From Verrucomicrobiota bacterium (GTDB lineage Bacteria; Verrucomicrobiota; Verrucomicrobiia; Opitutales; Opitutaceae), in assembly GCA_023446735.1 (NCBI GenBank), contig JAEXPQ010000133.1:1-21537 (forward strand): DNA of 21,537 bases, given 5' to 3'. Of the stretch, positions 6,994-15,239 are shown piece by piece. The position numbers were made by a program, and so were the translations under genes. The notes under the pieces were generated by a model. That model had not been told where the DNA came from and did not search any database. It saw only the letters and a list, made by a program, of their open reading frames with translations. How positions within the stretch are numbered: the first letter of the stretch is position 1; the number at the start of each line of letters is the position of its first letter.

Positions 6994-8757
6994 ATGGTTC
7001 TGCCCTTCAACGTCGCCGCCGAAATCGAGAACGCCGTGAAAGCCGCCGCCGCCAAGGCCGGCTTCGACCTCACGCTCTTCGCCCCCGACGTCCGCCCGGC
7101 CGATCCGGCCCACGGCGATTTCCAGGCCAACGGCGTGCTCGCCTACGCCAAGCGTCAGAAGCAGAACCCGCGCGCCCTCGCCACCCAACTCGTCGGCTTG
7201 ATCGCACTGCCCGCCGAGGTCTGCACCATCGAGATCGCCGGCCCGGGCTTCATCAACTTCCGCCTCACGCCCACCGCGCTCCAGAACTGGCTCGCCGCCT
7301 ACGACTCTGAGGACCATCTCCGCGCCGGCGCCGCCACCGCGTTCACCGGGCAGACTTGGATCGTCGACTACTCGTCGCCCAACACCGCCAAGCAGATGCA
7401 CGTCGGTCATCTGCGTTCGGCCGTCATCGGCGAGGCGCTTTGCCGCCTGCTCGCGTTCTCCGGCGCAAAGGTGATTCGCGACAACCACATCGGCGACTGG
7501 GGCACACAGTTCGGCAAAATCATCTGGGCCTATAAGCGCCACCTCGACAAAGCAGCCTTCGCCGCCGACCCGCTCGCCGAGTTCGAGCGTCTCTACAAGG
7601 TCGGCCATTCCGCCGCCGAGGCCGACGAGGCCGTGATGAACGAGGCGCGCCAGGAACTGGTGAAGCTCCAGTCGGGCGATCCCGAGGCCCGCGCAATCTG
7701 GCAACAGATCGGCGACGCCAGCCTCTCCGCCTTCCAGACGATCTACGACCAGCTCGGCATCAAGTTCGACCTCACCCTCGGTGAGAGCTTCTACAACGAC
7801 AAGGTCGAGCAGGTCTACCGCGAGCTCACCGGCTGCGGCCTGGCCGAGGACAGCGAGGGCGCCCTCGTCGTCTTCCACGACGAGCACCCGCGTTTCTCTC
7901 GCCACGCCGAACGCCCGCAGCCTTTCCTGGTGCGCAAGTCCGACGGCGCCTCCAACTACGCCTCGACCGACCTCGCCACCATCCTCTACCGCGCCGAGCA
8001 GCTCGGCGCCACCGGCGCGTTCTACGTCGTCGACAAGCGACAGGGCGACCACTTCGAGCAGCTCTTCCTCACCGCGAAGAAATGGTTCGAGAAGACCAAC
8101 CGCGCGCTCCCGCGCCTCGAGCACGTCGACTTCGGCACCGTGCTCGGCGAGGACGGCCGGCCCTTCAAGACCAAGAGCGGCGAGAACATCAAGTTGAAGG
8201 ACCTCCTCAACGAAGCCCGCGAGCGCACCTTCAAGCTCGTGTCCGAGAAGAGCGCCGACATCCCCGAGGCCGAGCGTCGCCAGATTGCGGAGATCGTGGG
8301 CGTGGGCGCTGTGCAGTACGCCGACCTCTCGCAGAACCGCTCCTCCGACTATCTCTTCTCCTGGGACAAGATGATCAGCCTCGAGGGCAACACCGCGCCG
8401 TACCTGCTCTACGCCGTCGCGCGCCAGTACAGTCTCTTCCGCAAGGTCGGCCTCGATCCCGCCGCGCCGCTCACCGGCGCCAGCGCATTCGAGACGCCCA
8501 CCGAGCTCGCCCTCGCGCGCAAGCTCGTGGCCTTCCCGGCCGCGCTCCAGCAGGCATCGAGCTCGCTGCGTCCGCACTTCCTCTGCACCTACCTCTACGA
8601 GTTGGCCGGCGTGTTCAGCACCTTCTACAACGCCGACAAGGTCGCCGTGGAGGATGCCGGCATCCGCGCCCGCCGCCTGCTGCTCTGCGCCCGCACGCTG
8701 GTTTGGCTCGAGACCGGCCTGCACCTGCTCGGCCTGCGCACGCTCCAGCGGATGTAA
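6994..8757 (+). CDS. argS: Arginyl-tRNA synthetase
   Basis: 587-aa class I enzyme charging tRNA-Arg in the cytoplasm. Seen: N-terminal Add1-type domain with GDFQAN (41-46); the class I signature with HVGH (136-139) after DYSSPNTAKQM; GDWGTQFG (167-174); the KMSKS-loop equivalent FKTKSGENIK (391-400), not canonical, as is common in bacterial ArgRS; and the DALR anticodon-binding domain (about 465-587) ending in LGLRTLQRM. Full length for the family. The ATG at 6994 gives the family-like start MVLPFNVAAEIENAV; the frame is open further up to a TTG at 6922 with no similarity. First plus-strand gene after the divergent promoter region. Confidence 0.97.
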   Translation: MVLPFNVAAEIENAVKAAAAKAGFDLTLFAPDVRPADPAHGDFQANGVLAYAKRQKQNPRALATQLVGLIALPAEVCTIEIAGPGFINFRLTPTALQNWLAAYDSEDHLRAGAATAFTGQTWIVDYSSPNTAKQMHVGHLRSAVIGEALCRLLAFSGAKVIRDNHIGDWGTQFGKIIWAYKRHLDKAAFAADPLAEFERLYKVGHSAAEADEAVMNEARQELVKLQSGDPEARAIWQQIGDASLSAFQTIYDQLGIKFDLTLGESFYNDKVEQVYRELTGCGLAEDSEGALVVFHDEHPRFSRHAERPQPFLVRKSDGASNYASTDLATILYRAEQLGATGAFYVVDKRQGDHFEQLFLTAKKWFEKTNRALPRLEHVDFGTVLGEDGRPFKTKSGENIKLKDLLNEARERTFKLVSEKSADIPEAERRQIAEIVGVGAVQYADLSQNRSSDYLFSWDKMISLEGNTAPYLLYAVARQYSLFRKVGLDPAAPLTGASAFETPTELALARKLVAFPAALQQASSSLRPHFLCTYLYELAGVFSTFYNADKVAVEDAGIRARRLLLCARTLVWLETGLHLLGLRTLQRM

Positions 8758-8856
8758 ACGAGTTGTGAGCATGCCGCGCGTCCGACGCCGGCCGATTCGC
8801 CTCCCGCTTTGCTCTTGCTGGAGTCCGGCGCCGGCGACACATTGCGCGCCACTAGG

Positions 8857-9615
8857 ATGTCTACGCAGGAATTCTATATCCGCGGCGAGAACGACACCGA
8901 TGCGCGCGGTCCTTTCACCCAGGACCAGCTCTCTTCCCTCGTGGAAGCGCAACAGGTTGACGGTTCCACGCTCTACTACGACGCCGCGCTCGAGCAATGG
9001 GTGCCCATCAGCACCAACGAGAGCCTCATGGCCTTTCTCTTCCCCGAGAAGAAGAAGCTGAAGGTTCGTCCGAAGGACGACATCGAGACGCTCAATGTCG
9101 AACACGCCGGCGACGCCCCGATCCGGGTCGAAGACATGCTCGCGGCCGCCGAAGGCCGCACGGCGGACACACGTGGCCGGATCGACCCGAAGATCACCGC
9201 GGAGCGCGTGGCCGGCGTCGGTCGCCACTGCCTCTTGGCGACACTGCTGCTGAGCATGTTCGCCATGTTCTTCCACGGCGAGAACCTCGAGATTGTCTAC
9301 TCCGGCGACTGGCTTCGGATGATCACCGACCCGTTCATCGTCCTCGGCCTCATCGACGTCTTCTTCGTCATCGTGCTCCTCCTCGGCGCCACCAGCTTCT
9401 ATCCGGTGGTCCGGTTCCGGGCGCTCTTCGCCGTCGGTATGCTGTGTTTCATGTTCTTCCTCACCGGCGAGCATCAGCTGATGATCGCCGTGGGCGCAGG
9501 AACGGTCGGCATGTACTTCATGACGATGTCCGTGGCGTGGACCCCCTTGATCCCGTCGGCCCTCCTTGGACTGGGCGGCATGGCGGCCCTCGCCTACTTC
9601 CGCGTCTTCGCCTGA
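8857..9615 (+). CDS. GYF-domain (DUF4339-like) membrane protein
   Basis: 252 aa, function unknown. Residues about 5-52 (FYIRG...GPFTQDQLSSL...W.PIS) match the GYF_2/DUF4339 pattern, a small domain seen in bacterial membrane proteins and thought to bind peptides. A charged, probably cytoplasmic linker follows (about 64-122). The rest holds four or five hydrophobic segments (about 124-139, 158-177, 188-203, 206-226, 231-248). No signal peptide. The ATG at 8857 places the GYF domain at the N-terminus; the longer frame from 8809 adds nothing recognisable. Its stop is 10 bp before the YihY gene, so the two are probably co-transcribed. The 99 bp upstream hold no convincing promoter. Confidence 0.75.
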   Translation: MSTQEFYIRGENDTDARGPFTQDQLSSLVEAQQVDGSTLYYDAALEQWVPISTNESLMAFLFPEKKKLKVRPKDDIETLNVEHAGDAPIRVEDMLAAAEGRTADTRGRIDPKITAERVAGVGRHCLLATLLLSMFAMFFHGENLEIVYSGDWLRMITDPFIVLGLIDVFFVIVLLLGATSFYPVVRFRALFAVGMLCFMFFLTGEHQLMIAVGAGTVGMYFMTMSVAWTPLIPSALLGLGGMAALAYFRVFA

Positions 9616-9625
9616 ACATCTCCCC

Positions 9626-11083
9626 ATGTCCGTCCGGCTCCAGCGCCTTCTGCGTCGCGGCGCAGACGTCTACAGCCAACGGATCTGGCAAGCCGCGCTC
9701 GACGACGACCGCTCGATCCGCGGCAAGATCTACGCGCTGCTGCGTGTCGTCTCGATCACGCTGACCGGCTTAAGCGAGCTGAAGCTCCTCAGCCGCGCCG
9801 CCGCCCTCAGCTACAGCTCGCTGCTCGGCATCGGTCCCCTCATCGCCATCGGCGTCATGGTCGCCGGCACCGTCCTGCACAACGCCGATACGGCCTCCGT
9901 CGTCGCCAAGATCAACGACGCCATCCGCTTCGTCGCGCCGCAGATCGAGCAACTCGAGCAGGCCGCCTCCGCCTCGGGTGAGGAGACCAAAGTTGTGGTC
10001 AACCAGAAGCTCGTCGACCTCCTCAACAACTTCATCGAGGGCAGCCGTTCGGGCACGCTCGGCATCGCGGGAGCGTTGATGTTGGTCGTGATCGTCATCC
10101 AGTTGTTCATCTCGATCGAGGAGTCCTTCAACTCGATCTGGGGGGTACATCGCGGTCGCCCCCTGTTCCTGCGCATCGTGATGTACTGGACCCTCGTGAC
10201 GCTGGGCGCCGTCCTCACCGTCGCCGCCCTGTCCCTTCTCTCCGCCTCGACCCTCTCGGCGCTCTTCGCCGACGTGCCGTGGGGCTCCGAACTCCACGCC
10301 ACCCTGCGCTGGTCCGGGCCGCTCATCGCCTTCGGGTCGCTCGCCACCATCCTGACCTGTTTCTATCGCTACATCCCGAACACGAATGTGCTTTGGTTCC
10401 CCTCCGCGATCGGCGCCGTGGTCGTGGTCGTGCTGCTCTTCGCCAACAACTATCTGGCGTTCTTCTACCTCAAGGGCGTCCTCCGCGCCAACAACCTCTT
10501 CGGCAACCTCAGCATCATCCCCGTGCTGATGGGCGGACTGTTCGTCTTCTGGGTCATCGTCCTGCTCGGCGGCCAGATCACCTACGCCGTCCAGAACGTC
10601 CACTACCGTTCCTCCCGTACCGCCTGGGACGACCTCAACCAGCACAGCCGCGAGAGCCTCTCGCTGCTCGTCCTCGTCCTCATCGCACGCCGTTTCAAGG
10701 AATGCGCTCCGCCGCTGACCGCCTCTGCGCTCAGCCGCGCCATCCGGGTCCCGACCCAGATCCTCAACGAGTCGCTCAACCGCCTCCTCGATCTGCACCT
10801 CGTCACCCAGGTCCCGCCCGGGCCCGACGAATCGGCGCTCGACTACCATTACCAGCCCGCCCGGCCCCTCGACCGCATCACACTCCGCGAGTTTCGCGAC
10901 ACCTTCGCCCATCTCGGCGCCGCCCCGTCAGGCGAACGCCTCGACCTGGTCGACCCAGTGCTGCGCCACTTCCACGAACGCCTCGCCCACGCCAACGAGG
11001 AGGCGCTCGGCCGCCAGTCGCTCGACGAGCTCGTCGCCCAACTGCCCCAACCCACTGTCGAGCCTGCGCCCGCCAAGGGCTAA
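9626..11083 (+). CDS. YihY/BrkB family inner-membrane protein with C-terminal extension
   Basis: 485 aa. Family members were once called ribonuclease BN; that activity belongs to another gene, and the function of YihY is unsettled. The family core spans about 50-325, starting with LSRAAALSYSSLLGIGPL (55-72) and holding about six membrane segments (near 62-82, 147-165, 184-206, 232-250, 258-282, 294-318). Beyond the core (about 330-485) is a soluble tail. Residues 362-398 (LTASALSRAIRVPTQILN..LNRLLDLHLV) look like a winged-helix fold, as in some long YihY proteins. The start at 9626 follows the previous stop by 10 bp. A 7-bp hairpin lies 14 bp after the stop. Confidence 0.85.
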   Translation: MSVRLQRLLRRGADVYSQRIWQAALDDDRSIRGKIYALLRVVSITLTGLSELKLLSRAAALSYSSLLGIGPLIAIGVMVAGTVLHNADTASVVAKINDAIRFVAPQIEQLEQAASASGEETKVVVNQKLVDLLNNFIEGSRSGTLGIAGALMLVVIVIQLFISIEESFNSIWGVHRGRPLFLRIVMYWTLVTLGAVLTVAALSLLSASTLSALFADVPWGSELHATLRWSGPLIAFGSLATILTCFYRYIPNTNVLWFPSAIGAVVVVVLLFANNYLAFFYLKGVLRANNLFGNLSIIPVLMGGLFVFWVIVLLGGQITYAVQNVHYRSSRTAWDDLNQHSRESLSLLVLVLIARRFKECAPPLTASALSRAIRVPTQILNESLNRLLDLHLVTQVPPGPDESALDYHYQPARPLDRITLREFRDTFAHLGAAPSGERLDLVDPVLRHFHERLAHANEEALGRQSLDELVAQLPQPTVEPAPAKG

Positions 11084-11097
11084 GCCGACCGCCCCGC

Positions 11098-11115
11098 GGG
11101 CGTGAACGCACGCCC
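11098..11115 (+). terminator. Hairpin after the YihY gene
   Basis: GGGCGTG and CACGCCC pair around a 4-base loop (aacg), 14 bases after the stop codon. No T-tract follows, so it is only a possible terminator or 3'-end stabiliser. Confidence 0.35.
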
Positions 11116-11173
11116 TCGCCCGCAGACTCCGAACGTGCGCCGCAGGGTGGACCGCACCGCGACGGTCGCGATT

Positions 11174-11188
11174 GGTCGGAATCCGACC
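11174..11188. repeat. Short palindrome upstream of the secreted-protein gene
   Basis: GGTCGG-aat-CCGACC, a perfect 6-bp inverted repeat ending 13 bases before the ATG at 11202. It could be an operator or a small hairpin near the ribosome site; its size also allows chance. A near-palindrome CGCGACggTCGCG lies just upstream. Confidence 0.25.
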
Positions 11189-11201
11189 TATCCTCCGCAG
11201 C

Positions 11202-13739
11202 ATGCCGATCCGCCGTCTGCTCGCCTTTGTGTGCTTGGCCGCCGCCGCGACTTCGGCGACTGCAGCCCGTTCCGTCTTCGATGCGAGCCCGGACTGGCCG
11301 GTGGCTTTCGCGCCGCGACTCAAGCCGGCCCCGGCCGACCGATCCTTGCTGCGCGTCTTGACCGTCGAGGAGCGGGTCGGCGAGCCGCGCACCGAGGAGC
11401 TCGTGCGGGTGCCCCTCTTTCTCCATGAGGACGAACCCAACACACCGGAGGAGTGGTCGCTCTTCGCGGAGTCCGACCCCGCGCGCCGGCATCCCCTCGT
11501 CTTCCAGATCGACGACCGCCGCCACGACGACGCCGGCCGCCTCACGCGCTGCCATCTCTACTTCGTGGTGACACTCGCCGCGTGGGAGCGCCGGACCTTT
11601 CACCTCGTTCCGCGCGCTCCCGAAACCGCCCCGCCACCTGCCGCCGCCGAGGCGAAGATCGCCTGCACCACCAACGATGGCCGAGTCACCCTCGCCGGCC
11701 GCGACCTCGCCGTCACCTTCTTCGGGACCGGCCCGCGCGCCGGTGCACTCGCGGCGATCCACGTGGGGCGGCACGACCTCCACTTGCCCGAGGGCTGGAT
11801 CGCGCCCGAACTCACGCTCGTCCGCCAGTCCGCCGAGTGCGTCCGCATCCGGCGCTCGCACCTCTCGTATGCCCAGCCGGAGTCGCTCGAGGTACGGGAA
11901 GTGCGCTGGGGCTGCGGACCGTTGTTCGCCAAGTTCTCCGTGCGAATCGGCCCGCCCGGGCTTCCCGATGCGGCCGAGTTCACCTACCGGGTCCCCGCCC
12001 GCGGCGCCGTTCTTTTGCAGACCGAGCGGCTCGCCCCCGAGGGGCCGCCGGACGGGGAGTGCGTCGGTGCGGAGAACCATGCCGTGCTGGCCGGAGCCCT
12101 TCGCCTCGGCCGGGATTCCGCCCGGCCCGAGATCGTCCGCGTCCCCGCTGGCTTGCGACAGTCGACCCGCCGCACCAACGGGCACTTCCTCGAGGCGGTC
12201 GTCGACCGCGGCGCCGGTCTCGCCCTGCTCCCCGTCCCCGGCGTACAGACCGGCGGAGTCTCCGCAACGATCGCCCCCTCGGGCCGCGTCCACCTCCCCG
12301 GCCCGCCCTGCTTCCTGCGCCATCCCGCCAACCGGAGCGGTTCGCTCCGGGCCTTCTGGGGCGAGACCCGTTTCGCCTTCACCACCGCGACCGACTCCGA
12401 GTCGCTCTGGCATCTCGCCCGAGCCCAGTTCCAGCCGCTGGTCGCCGTCGTCGACGAACCCGAGCTCGGCGTCGCCGATTTCCGCGCGGCGATGCCGGCC
12501 GTCGCCCGGCGCTTCCGCGAGATCAAGTCCTGGAGCCGTAACTGGCCCCAGGATGCCGCGATCCTCTGGCTCGCCCGCGAGCGGGAGGGTTTCACCGCCC
12601 TGCTCGCGCGCAAGCCGACCGCGGCGGAGACCGTTCCCGACTTCCACATGCCGTCCTGGGCCCGCGCCACGCCCCCTCGCCCCCGCGACCCGAAAGATCA
12701 GGGACGCATCGATCCCTATCACCTGGCTTACGGCAGCAGCACGATCCCCCTCTATCACCGGCTCGCTCCCAACCCGCGTCTCCCCGCGACCGCGCAGGCC
12801 ATCGGCCTGGCCTCGCGCGAGGTGTTCGGCCGGGTCAACTCCGCCGGTTTCCCGCGCGTCGACTGCTTCGCCTCCGCCTTCAACATGCAGCTCGGCCCGC
12901 TCGGTCTCGCCCTCTTCGGCGGCCGCGAGACAGGCGATGCGACGCTGGCCCGCTGGGCCCGCGACGCCCTCCTCGCGCCCGGAGTCACCGGAATCTACGG
13001 ACACGGGCAACGTCCCTACCCGGGGGAAATCGGCCGCGCCGAAGCCTCGGACTTCCTGTATCAGGCGATCAGCGACTTTCACCTCCGCGCCGTCGAACTC
13101 GCCACCGGCGAGGACCTCCGGGTCCACCCCGCGGCCCTCGCCCGCTACTTCGACTGCGTCGACGTGACGGCGGACCTCCAGCACCGGTCCCTCGCCCCGG
13201 AAGCCACCGACTGGAGCCGAGCCAACTTCTTCCGCGGCCAGGCCCACGATCACCGCTGGGAGGCCTGGTCGTGCGCGCCGTTCGCCGGATTGTTCGCCCG
13301 CGCCGCGGACCGCGGCCGCATCGGCATCACGGAGGCGAGCTACTGGGTCGAACGCCAAGCGCACCTGCGCCAACCGTGGGCGGAGCTGCTCTGGTACGCC
13401 CATGCCGACCTGCTCCTCGAAACGGCCGACCGTCTGCCCCCATCCCGCACCGGCCCCCCGCAGCCGCGCGGGCTCACCGTCGAGCGCACCCGCCCCGGCA
13501 ACCGGCTCCGCTGGTCCGCCGCGCCGGACGCCGCCGGATACCGGATCTATCGGGCCTCCGAGCCGGGAGGCCCCTGGACTTGGCTGAACTCGCCCTACGA
13601 CGACACCCCCGATCCTCCTGGCTCGGATACCTCTTTCACCGACCCCACCGGCTCCGCCAGCGACGTCTATTTCGTGACAACGCTCGACCCGGACGGCCGC
13701 GAAAGTCGCTGGGATCCCGACGAGCCGCCGCCGCGCTGA
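11202..13739 (+). CDS. Large secreted protein with C-terminal fibronectin type III domain, possibly carbohydrate-active
   Basis: 845 aa. A signal peptide is clear: MPIRR, a hydrophobic core, then ATSATA-A (cleavage near residue 21). Residues about 35-430 look beta-rich. About 500-745 is rich in helix, aromatic residues and histidine (IYGHGQRPYPGE 598-609, RGQAHDHRWEAWS 678-690), resembling the alpha/alpha toroids of polysaccharide lyases. Residues about 753-837 form a likely fibronectin type III domain (LRWSAAPDAAGYRIYR, then YFVTTLDPDGRES). The layout recalls YetA/PL26 rhamnogalacturonan-lyase-like proteins, but I could not confirm this and assign no activity. It is probably periplasmic or extracellular. 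The ATG at 11202 starts the signal peptide exactly. No sugar-use genes are adjacent. Confidence 0.7.
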   Translation: MPIRRLLAFVCLAAAATSATAARSVFDASPDWPVAFAPRLKPAPADRSLLRVLTVEERVGEPRTEELVRVPLFLHEDEPNTPEEWSLFAESDPARRHPLVFQIDDRRHDDAGRLTRCHLYFVVTLAAWERRTFHLVPRAPETAPPPAAAEAKIACTTNDGRVTLAGRDLAVTFFGTGPRAGALAAIHVGRHDLHLPEGWIAPELTLVRQSAECVRIRRSHLSYAQPESLEVREVRWGCGPLFAKFSVRIGPPGLPDAAEFTYRVPARGAVLLQTERLAPEGPPDGECVGAENHAVLAGALRLGRDSARPEIVRVPAGLRQSTRRTNGHFLEAVVDRGAGLALLPVPGVQTGGVSATIAPSGRVHLPGPPCFLRHPANRSGSLRAFWGETRFAFTTATDSESLWHLARAQFQPLVAVVDEPELGVADFRAAMPAVARRFREIKSWSRNWPQDAAILWLAREREGFTALLARKPTAAETVPDFHMPSWARATPPRPRDPKDQGRIDPYHLAYGSSTIPLYHRLAPNPRLPATAQAIGLASREVFGRVNSAGFPRVDCFASAFNMQLGPLGLALFGGRETGDATLARWARDALLAPGVTGIYGHGQRPYPGEIGRAEASDFLYQAISDFHLRAVELATGEDLRVHPAALARYFDCVDVTADLQHRSLAPEATDWSRANFFRGQAHDHRWEAWSCAPFAGLFARAADRGRIGITEASYWVERQAHLRQPWAELLWYAHADLLLETADRLPPSRTGPPQPRGLTVERTRPGNRLRWSAAPDAAGYRIYRASEPGGPWTWLNSPYDDTPDPPGSDTSFTDPTGSASDVYFVTTLDPDGRESRWDPDEPPPR

Positions 13740-13750
13740 CGCGCGCGCCG

Positions 13751-13791
13751 GGAGACCGGACACGTCCGGAGAACGGGACTCGACAGTCTCC
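13751..13791 (+). other. Inverted repeats between the secreted-protein gene and uppP
   Basis: CCGGAC-ac-GTCCGG (13756-13769) sits inside a wider GGAGAC/GTCTCC pair (13751-13756 and 13786-13791; the C at 13756 is shared, so the two cannot both form fully). The 75-bp gap carries no T-tract. It may end transcription of the upstream gene or form part of the uppP leader. Confidence 0.3.
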
Positions 13792-13814
13792 GCGCCATCC
13801 CGCACATCCGCGCC

Positions 13815-14837
13815 ATGCGTTTCGCCGGTCTCCCGTTCTCCGTTCTGTTCGCGCTCGTCTGCCTGGCGCCGCAGGCGCGGTCGGATTCCGCCGCGGAGCC
13901 GACCGTCGCCCCGGCACCGCTCGTCGATCGCGAACTGGCCAAGGGCGAGGCCGTCGTGCTCGGGTTGGTGGAGGGCATCACCGAGTTTCTCCCGGTCTCG
14001 TCCACGGGACACCTGATCATCGCCAACCATTTCCTCGGGCTCGACGACGAGCGCCAACTGACCGATGCGACCGGCGCCCCGCGCTGGATCAAGCCGCCCT
14101 CGCCCGAGGAGCCGACCGGGCGGCCCCTTACGATCAAGGCCGCCGCCGACGCCTTCACCGTCATCATCCAGATCGGCGGCATCGCCGCCGTTGTCGTGCT
14201 CTATTGGAGCCACCTGTGGAGTCTTGCGCTCGGTTGCTGCGGCATGAACCGCGAGGGCGCACGGCTGCTGCGCAACATCGTCCTCGCCGTCCTGCCCGCC
14301 GCCGTATTCGGGCTCACCCTCGACGACTGGATCGAGGCCCACCTGTTCTCGATCTGGACCGTGATCGCCGCCCTGGTCGGCGGCGCGTTGCTGATGCTCG
14401 TGGTCGATCGCCGTTTCCGCCGTTCGCAGTGGATGCAGGCCAGCGGCCGCAAACCCGCGGAACTGCGCCCCAGCGAAGCCCTGCTCGTGGGCGGCATGCA
14501 ATGCCTCGCGATGTGGCCCGGCACGAGCCGTTCGATGATGACGATCGTCGGCGGGTACCTCGTCGGGCTGAAACCGGCCCAGGCGGCGGAGTTCAGTTTC
14601 CTCGTCGGGCTGCCGACCCTCGCCGGCGCCGCCCTGCTCAAGGGCGCCAAGGCCGGTCCCGCAATGATCTCCGTATTCGGATGGTGGTCGGTCATCCTCG
14701 GCACCGCGGTCGCCTTCGCCTCGGGTGCACTTGCCATCAAGATGCTCGTCGCGGCCTTGACCCGCTACGGCCTGACCCCCTTCGCGGTCTATCGGATCGT
14801 CCTGGCGGGCGCCCTCGCCTCCGTCCTGCTCACCTGA
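13815..14837 (+). CDS. uppP: Undecaprenyl-diphosphate phosphatase (UppP/BacA)
   Basis: 340-aa integral membrane enzyme that removes a phosphate from undecaprenyl pyrophosphate, recycling the lipid carrier for peptidoglycan and other envelope polymers; it also gives bacitracin resistance. The two family signatures are present: EGITEFLPVSSTGHLI (53-68; E53 and E57 match E. coli E17 and E21) and PGTSRS (235-240; R239 matches R174). Two oddities: an N-terminal stretch of about 36 residues that looks like a cleavable signal peptide (hydrophobic 6-18, then PQARS), and an insertion of nearly 30 residues (about 79-107) between the first signature and FTVIIQIG. No plausible internal start would remove the extension without cutting the first helix. 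Strong family assignment. Confidence 0.95.
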   Translation: MRFAGLPFSVLFALVCLAPQARSDSAAEPTVAPAPLVDRELAKGEAVVLGLVEGITEFLPVSSTGHLIIANHFLGLDDERQLTDATGAPRWIKPPSPEEPTGRPLTIKAAADAFTVIIQIGGIAAVVVLYWSHLWSLALGCCGMNREGARLLRNIVLAVLPAAVFGLTLDDWIEAHLFSIWTVIAALVGGALLMLVVDRRFRRSQWMQASGRKPAELRPSEALLVGGMQCLAMWPGTSRSMMTIVGGYLVGLKPAQAAEFSFLVGLPTLAGAALLKGAKAGPAMISVFGWWSVILGTAVAFASGALAIKMLVAALTRYGLTPFAVYRIVLAGALASVLLT

Positions 14838-14935
14838 CCGCCGGCTTTTCGGAGCGACCAAGGCATTTTCGAACGGTTTCGCCACGCGCGACGCCCATTT
14901 CGTCGTCCCCTCGCACTTTCCCGCCGACTCCCTGC

Positions 14936-14963
14936 TTGACCCGCCCTCCCACGATTCTTTACT
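14936..14963 (+). promoter_or_regulatory. Candidate promoter of the rpmF-plsX-fabH operon
   Basis: TTGACC (14936-14941; 5 of 6) and TTTACT (14958-14963; 4 of 6) are spaced 16 bp apart, with a start expected near 14970, about 55 bases before rpmF. This is the best sigma70-like site in the 187-bp gap after uppP; the rest of the gap shows no gene. Confidence 0.5.
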
Positions 14964-15024
14964 CGCACCCCTTCCGCGCCCGGGACCGTTCGTCACGCGG
15001 CAGCAACACTGATCCAAATTCATC

Positions 15025-15201
15025 ATGGCCAATCCGAAACGTAAACAGTCCAAGCGCCGCAGCGCTCTCCGTCGCGCCGCCAATGCCTTCAAGGCTCCCC
15101 AATTCGCCCTCGACGCCGACGGCTCCCTTTTCCGCCCGCACCGCGTGAATCCCAAGACCGGGATGTATCGCGGGCGTCAAGTGCTCGACGTCGAAGTCTG
15201 A
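15025..15201 (+). CDS. rpmF: 50S ribosomal protein L32
   Basis: 58-aa basic protein of the large ribosomal subunit. The start MANPKRKQSKRR and the end GMYRGRQV match the family (MAVPKRK..SKSRRRMRR and GYYRGRKV). It has no cysteine, so it is the zinc-independent form. It is too short for many gene finders, but position and sequence are clear. It heads the conserved order rpmF-plsX-fabH; the yceD/DUF177 gene that often precedes rpmF is missing here. No Shine-Dalgarno before the ATG. Confidence 0.95.
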   Translation: MANPKRKQSKRRSALRRAANAFKAPQFALDADGSLFRPHRVNPKTGMYRGRQVLDVEV

Positions 15202-15239
15202 CGGCCTAGTTCCGTCCGGCACCACGCCGTCTTGCACGC

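Noticed and set aside
6856..9627. 923-codon open frame on the minus strand opposite argS
   Set aside because: ArgS and the GYF-domain gene are supported by family motifs; this frame is only their complement.
10878..15155. 1425-codon open frame on the minus strand
   Set aside because: It covers the secreted-protein and uppP genes on the other strand; low-complexity Gly/Arg/Glu/Asp composition and no motif.
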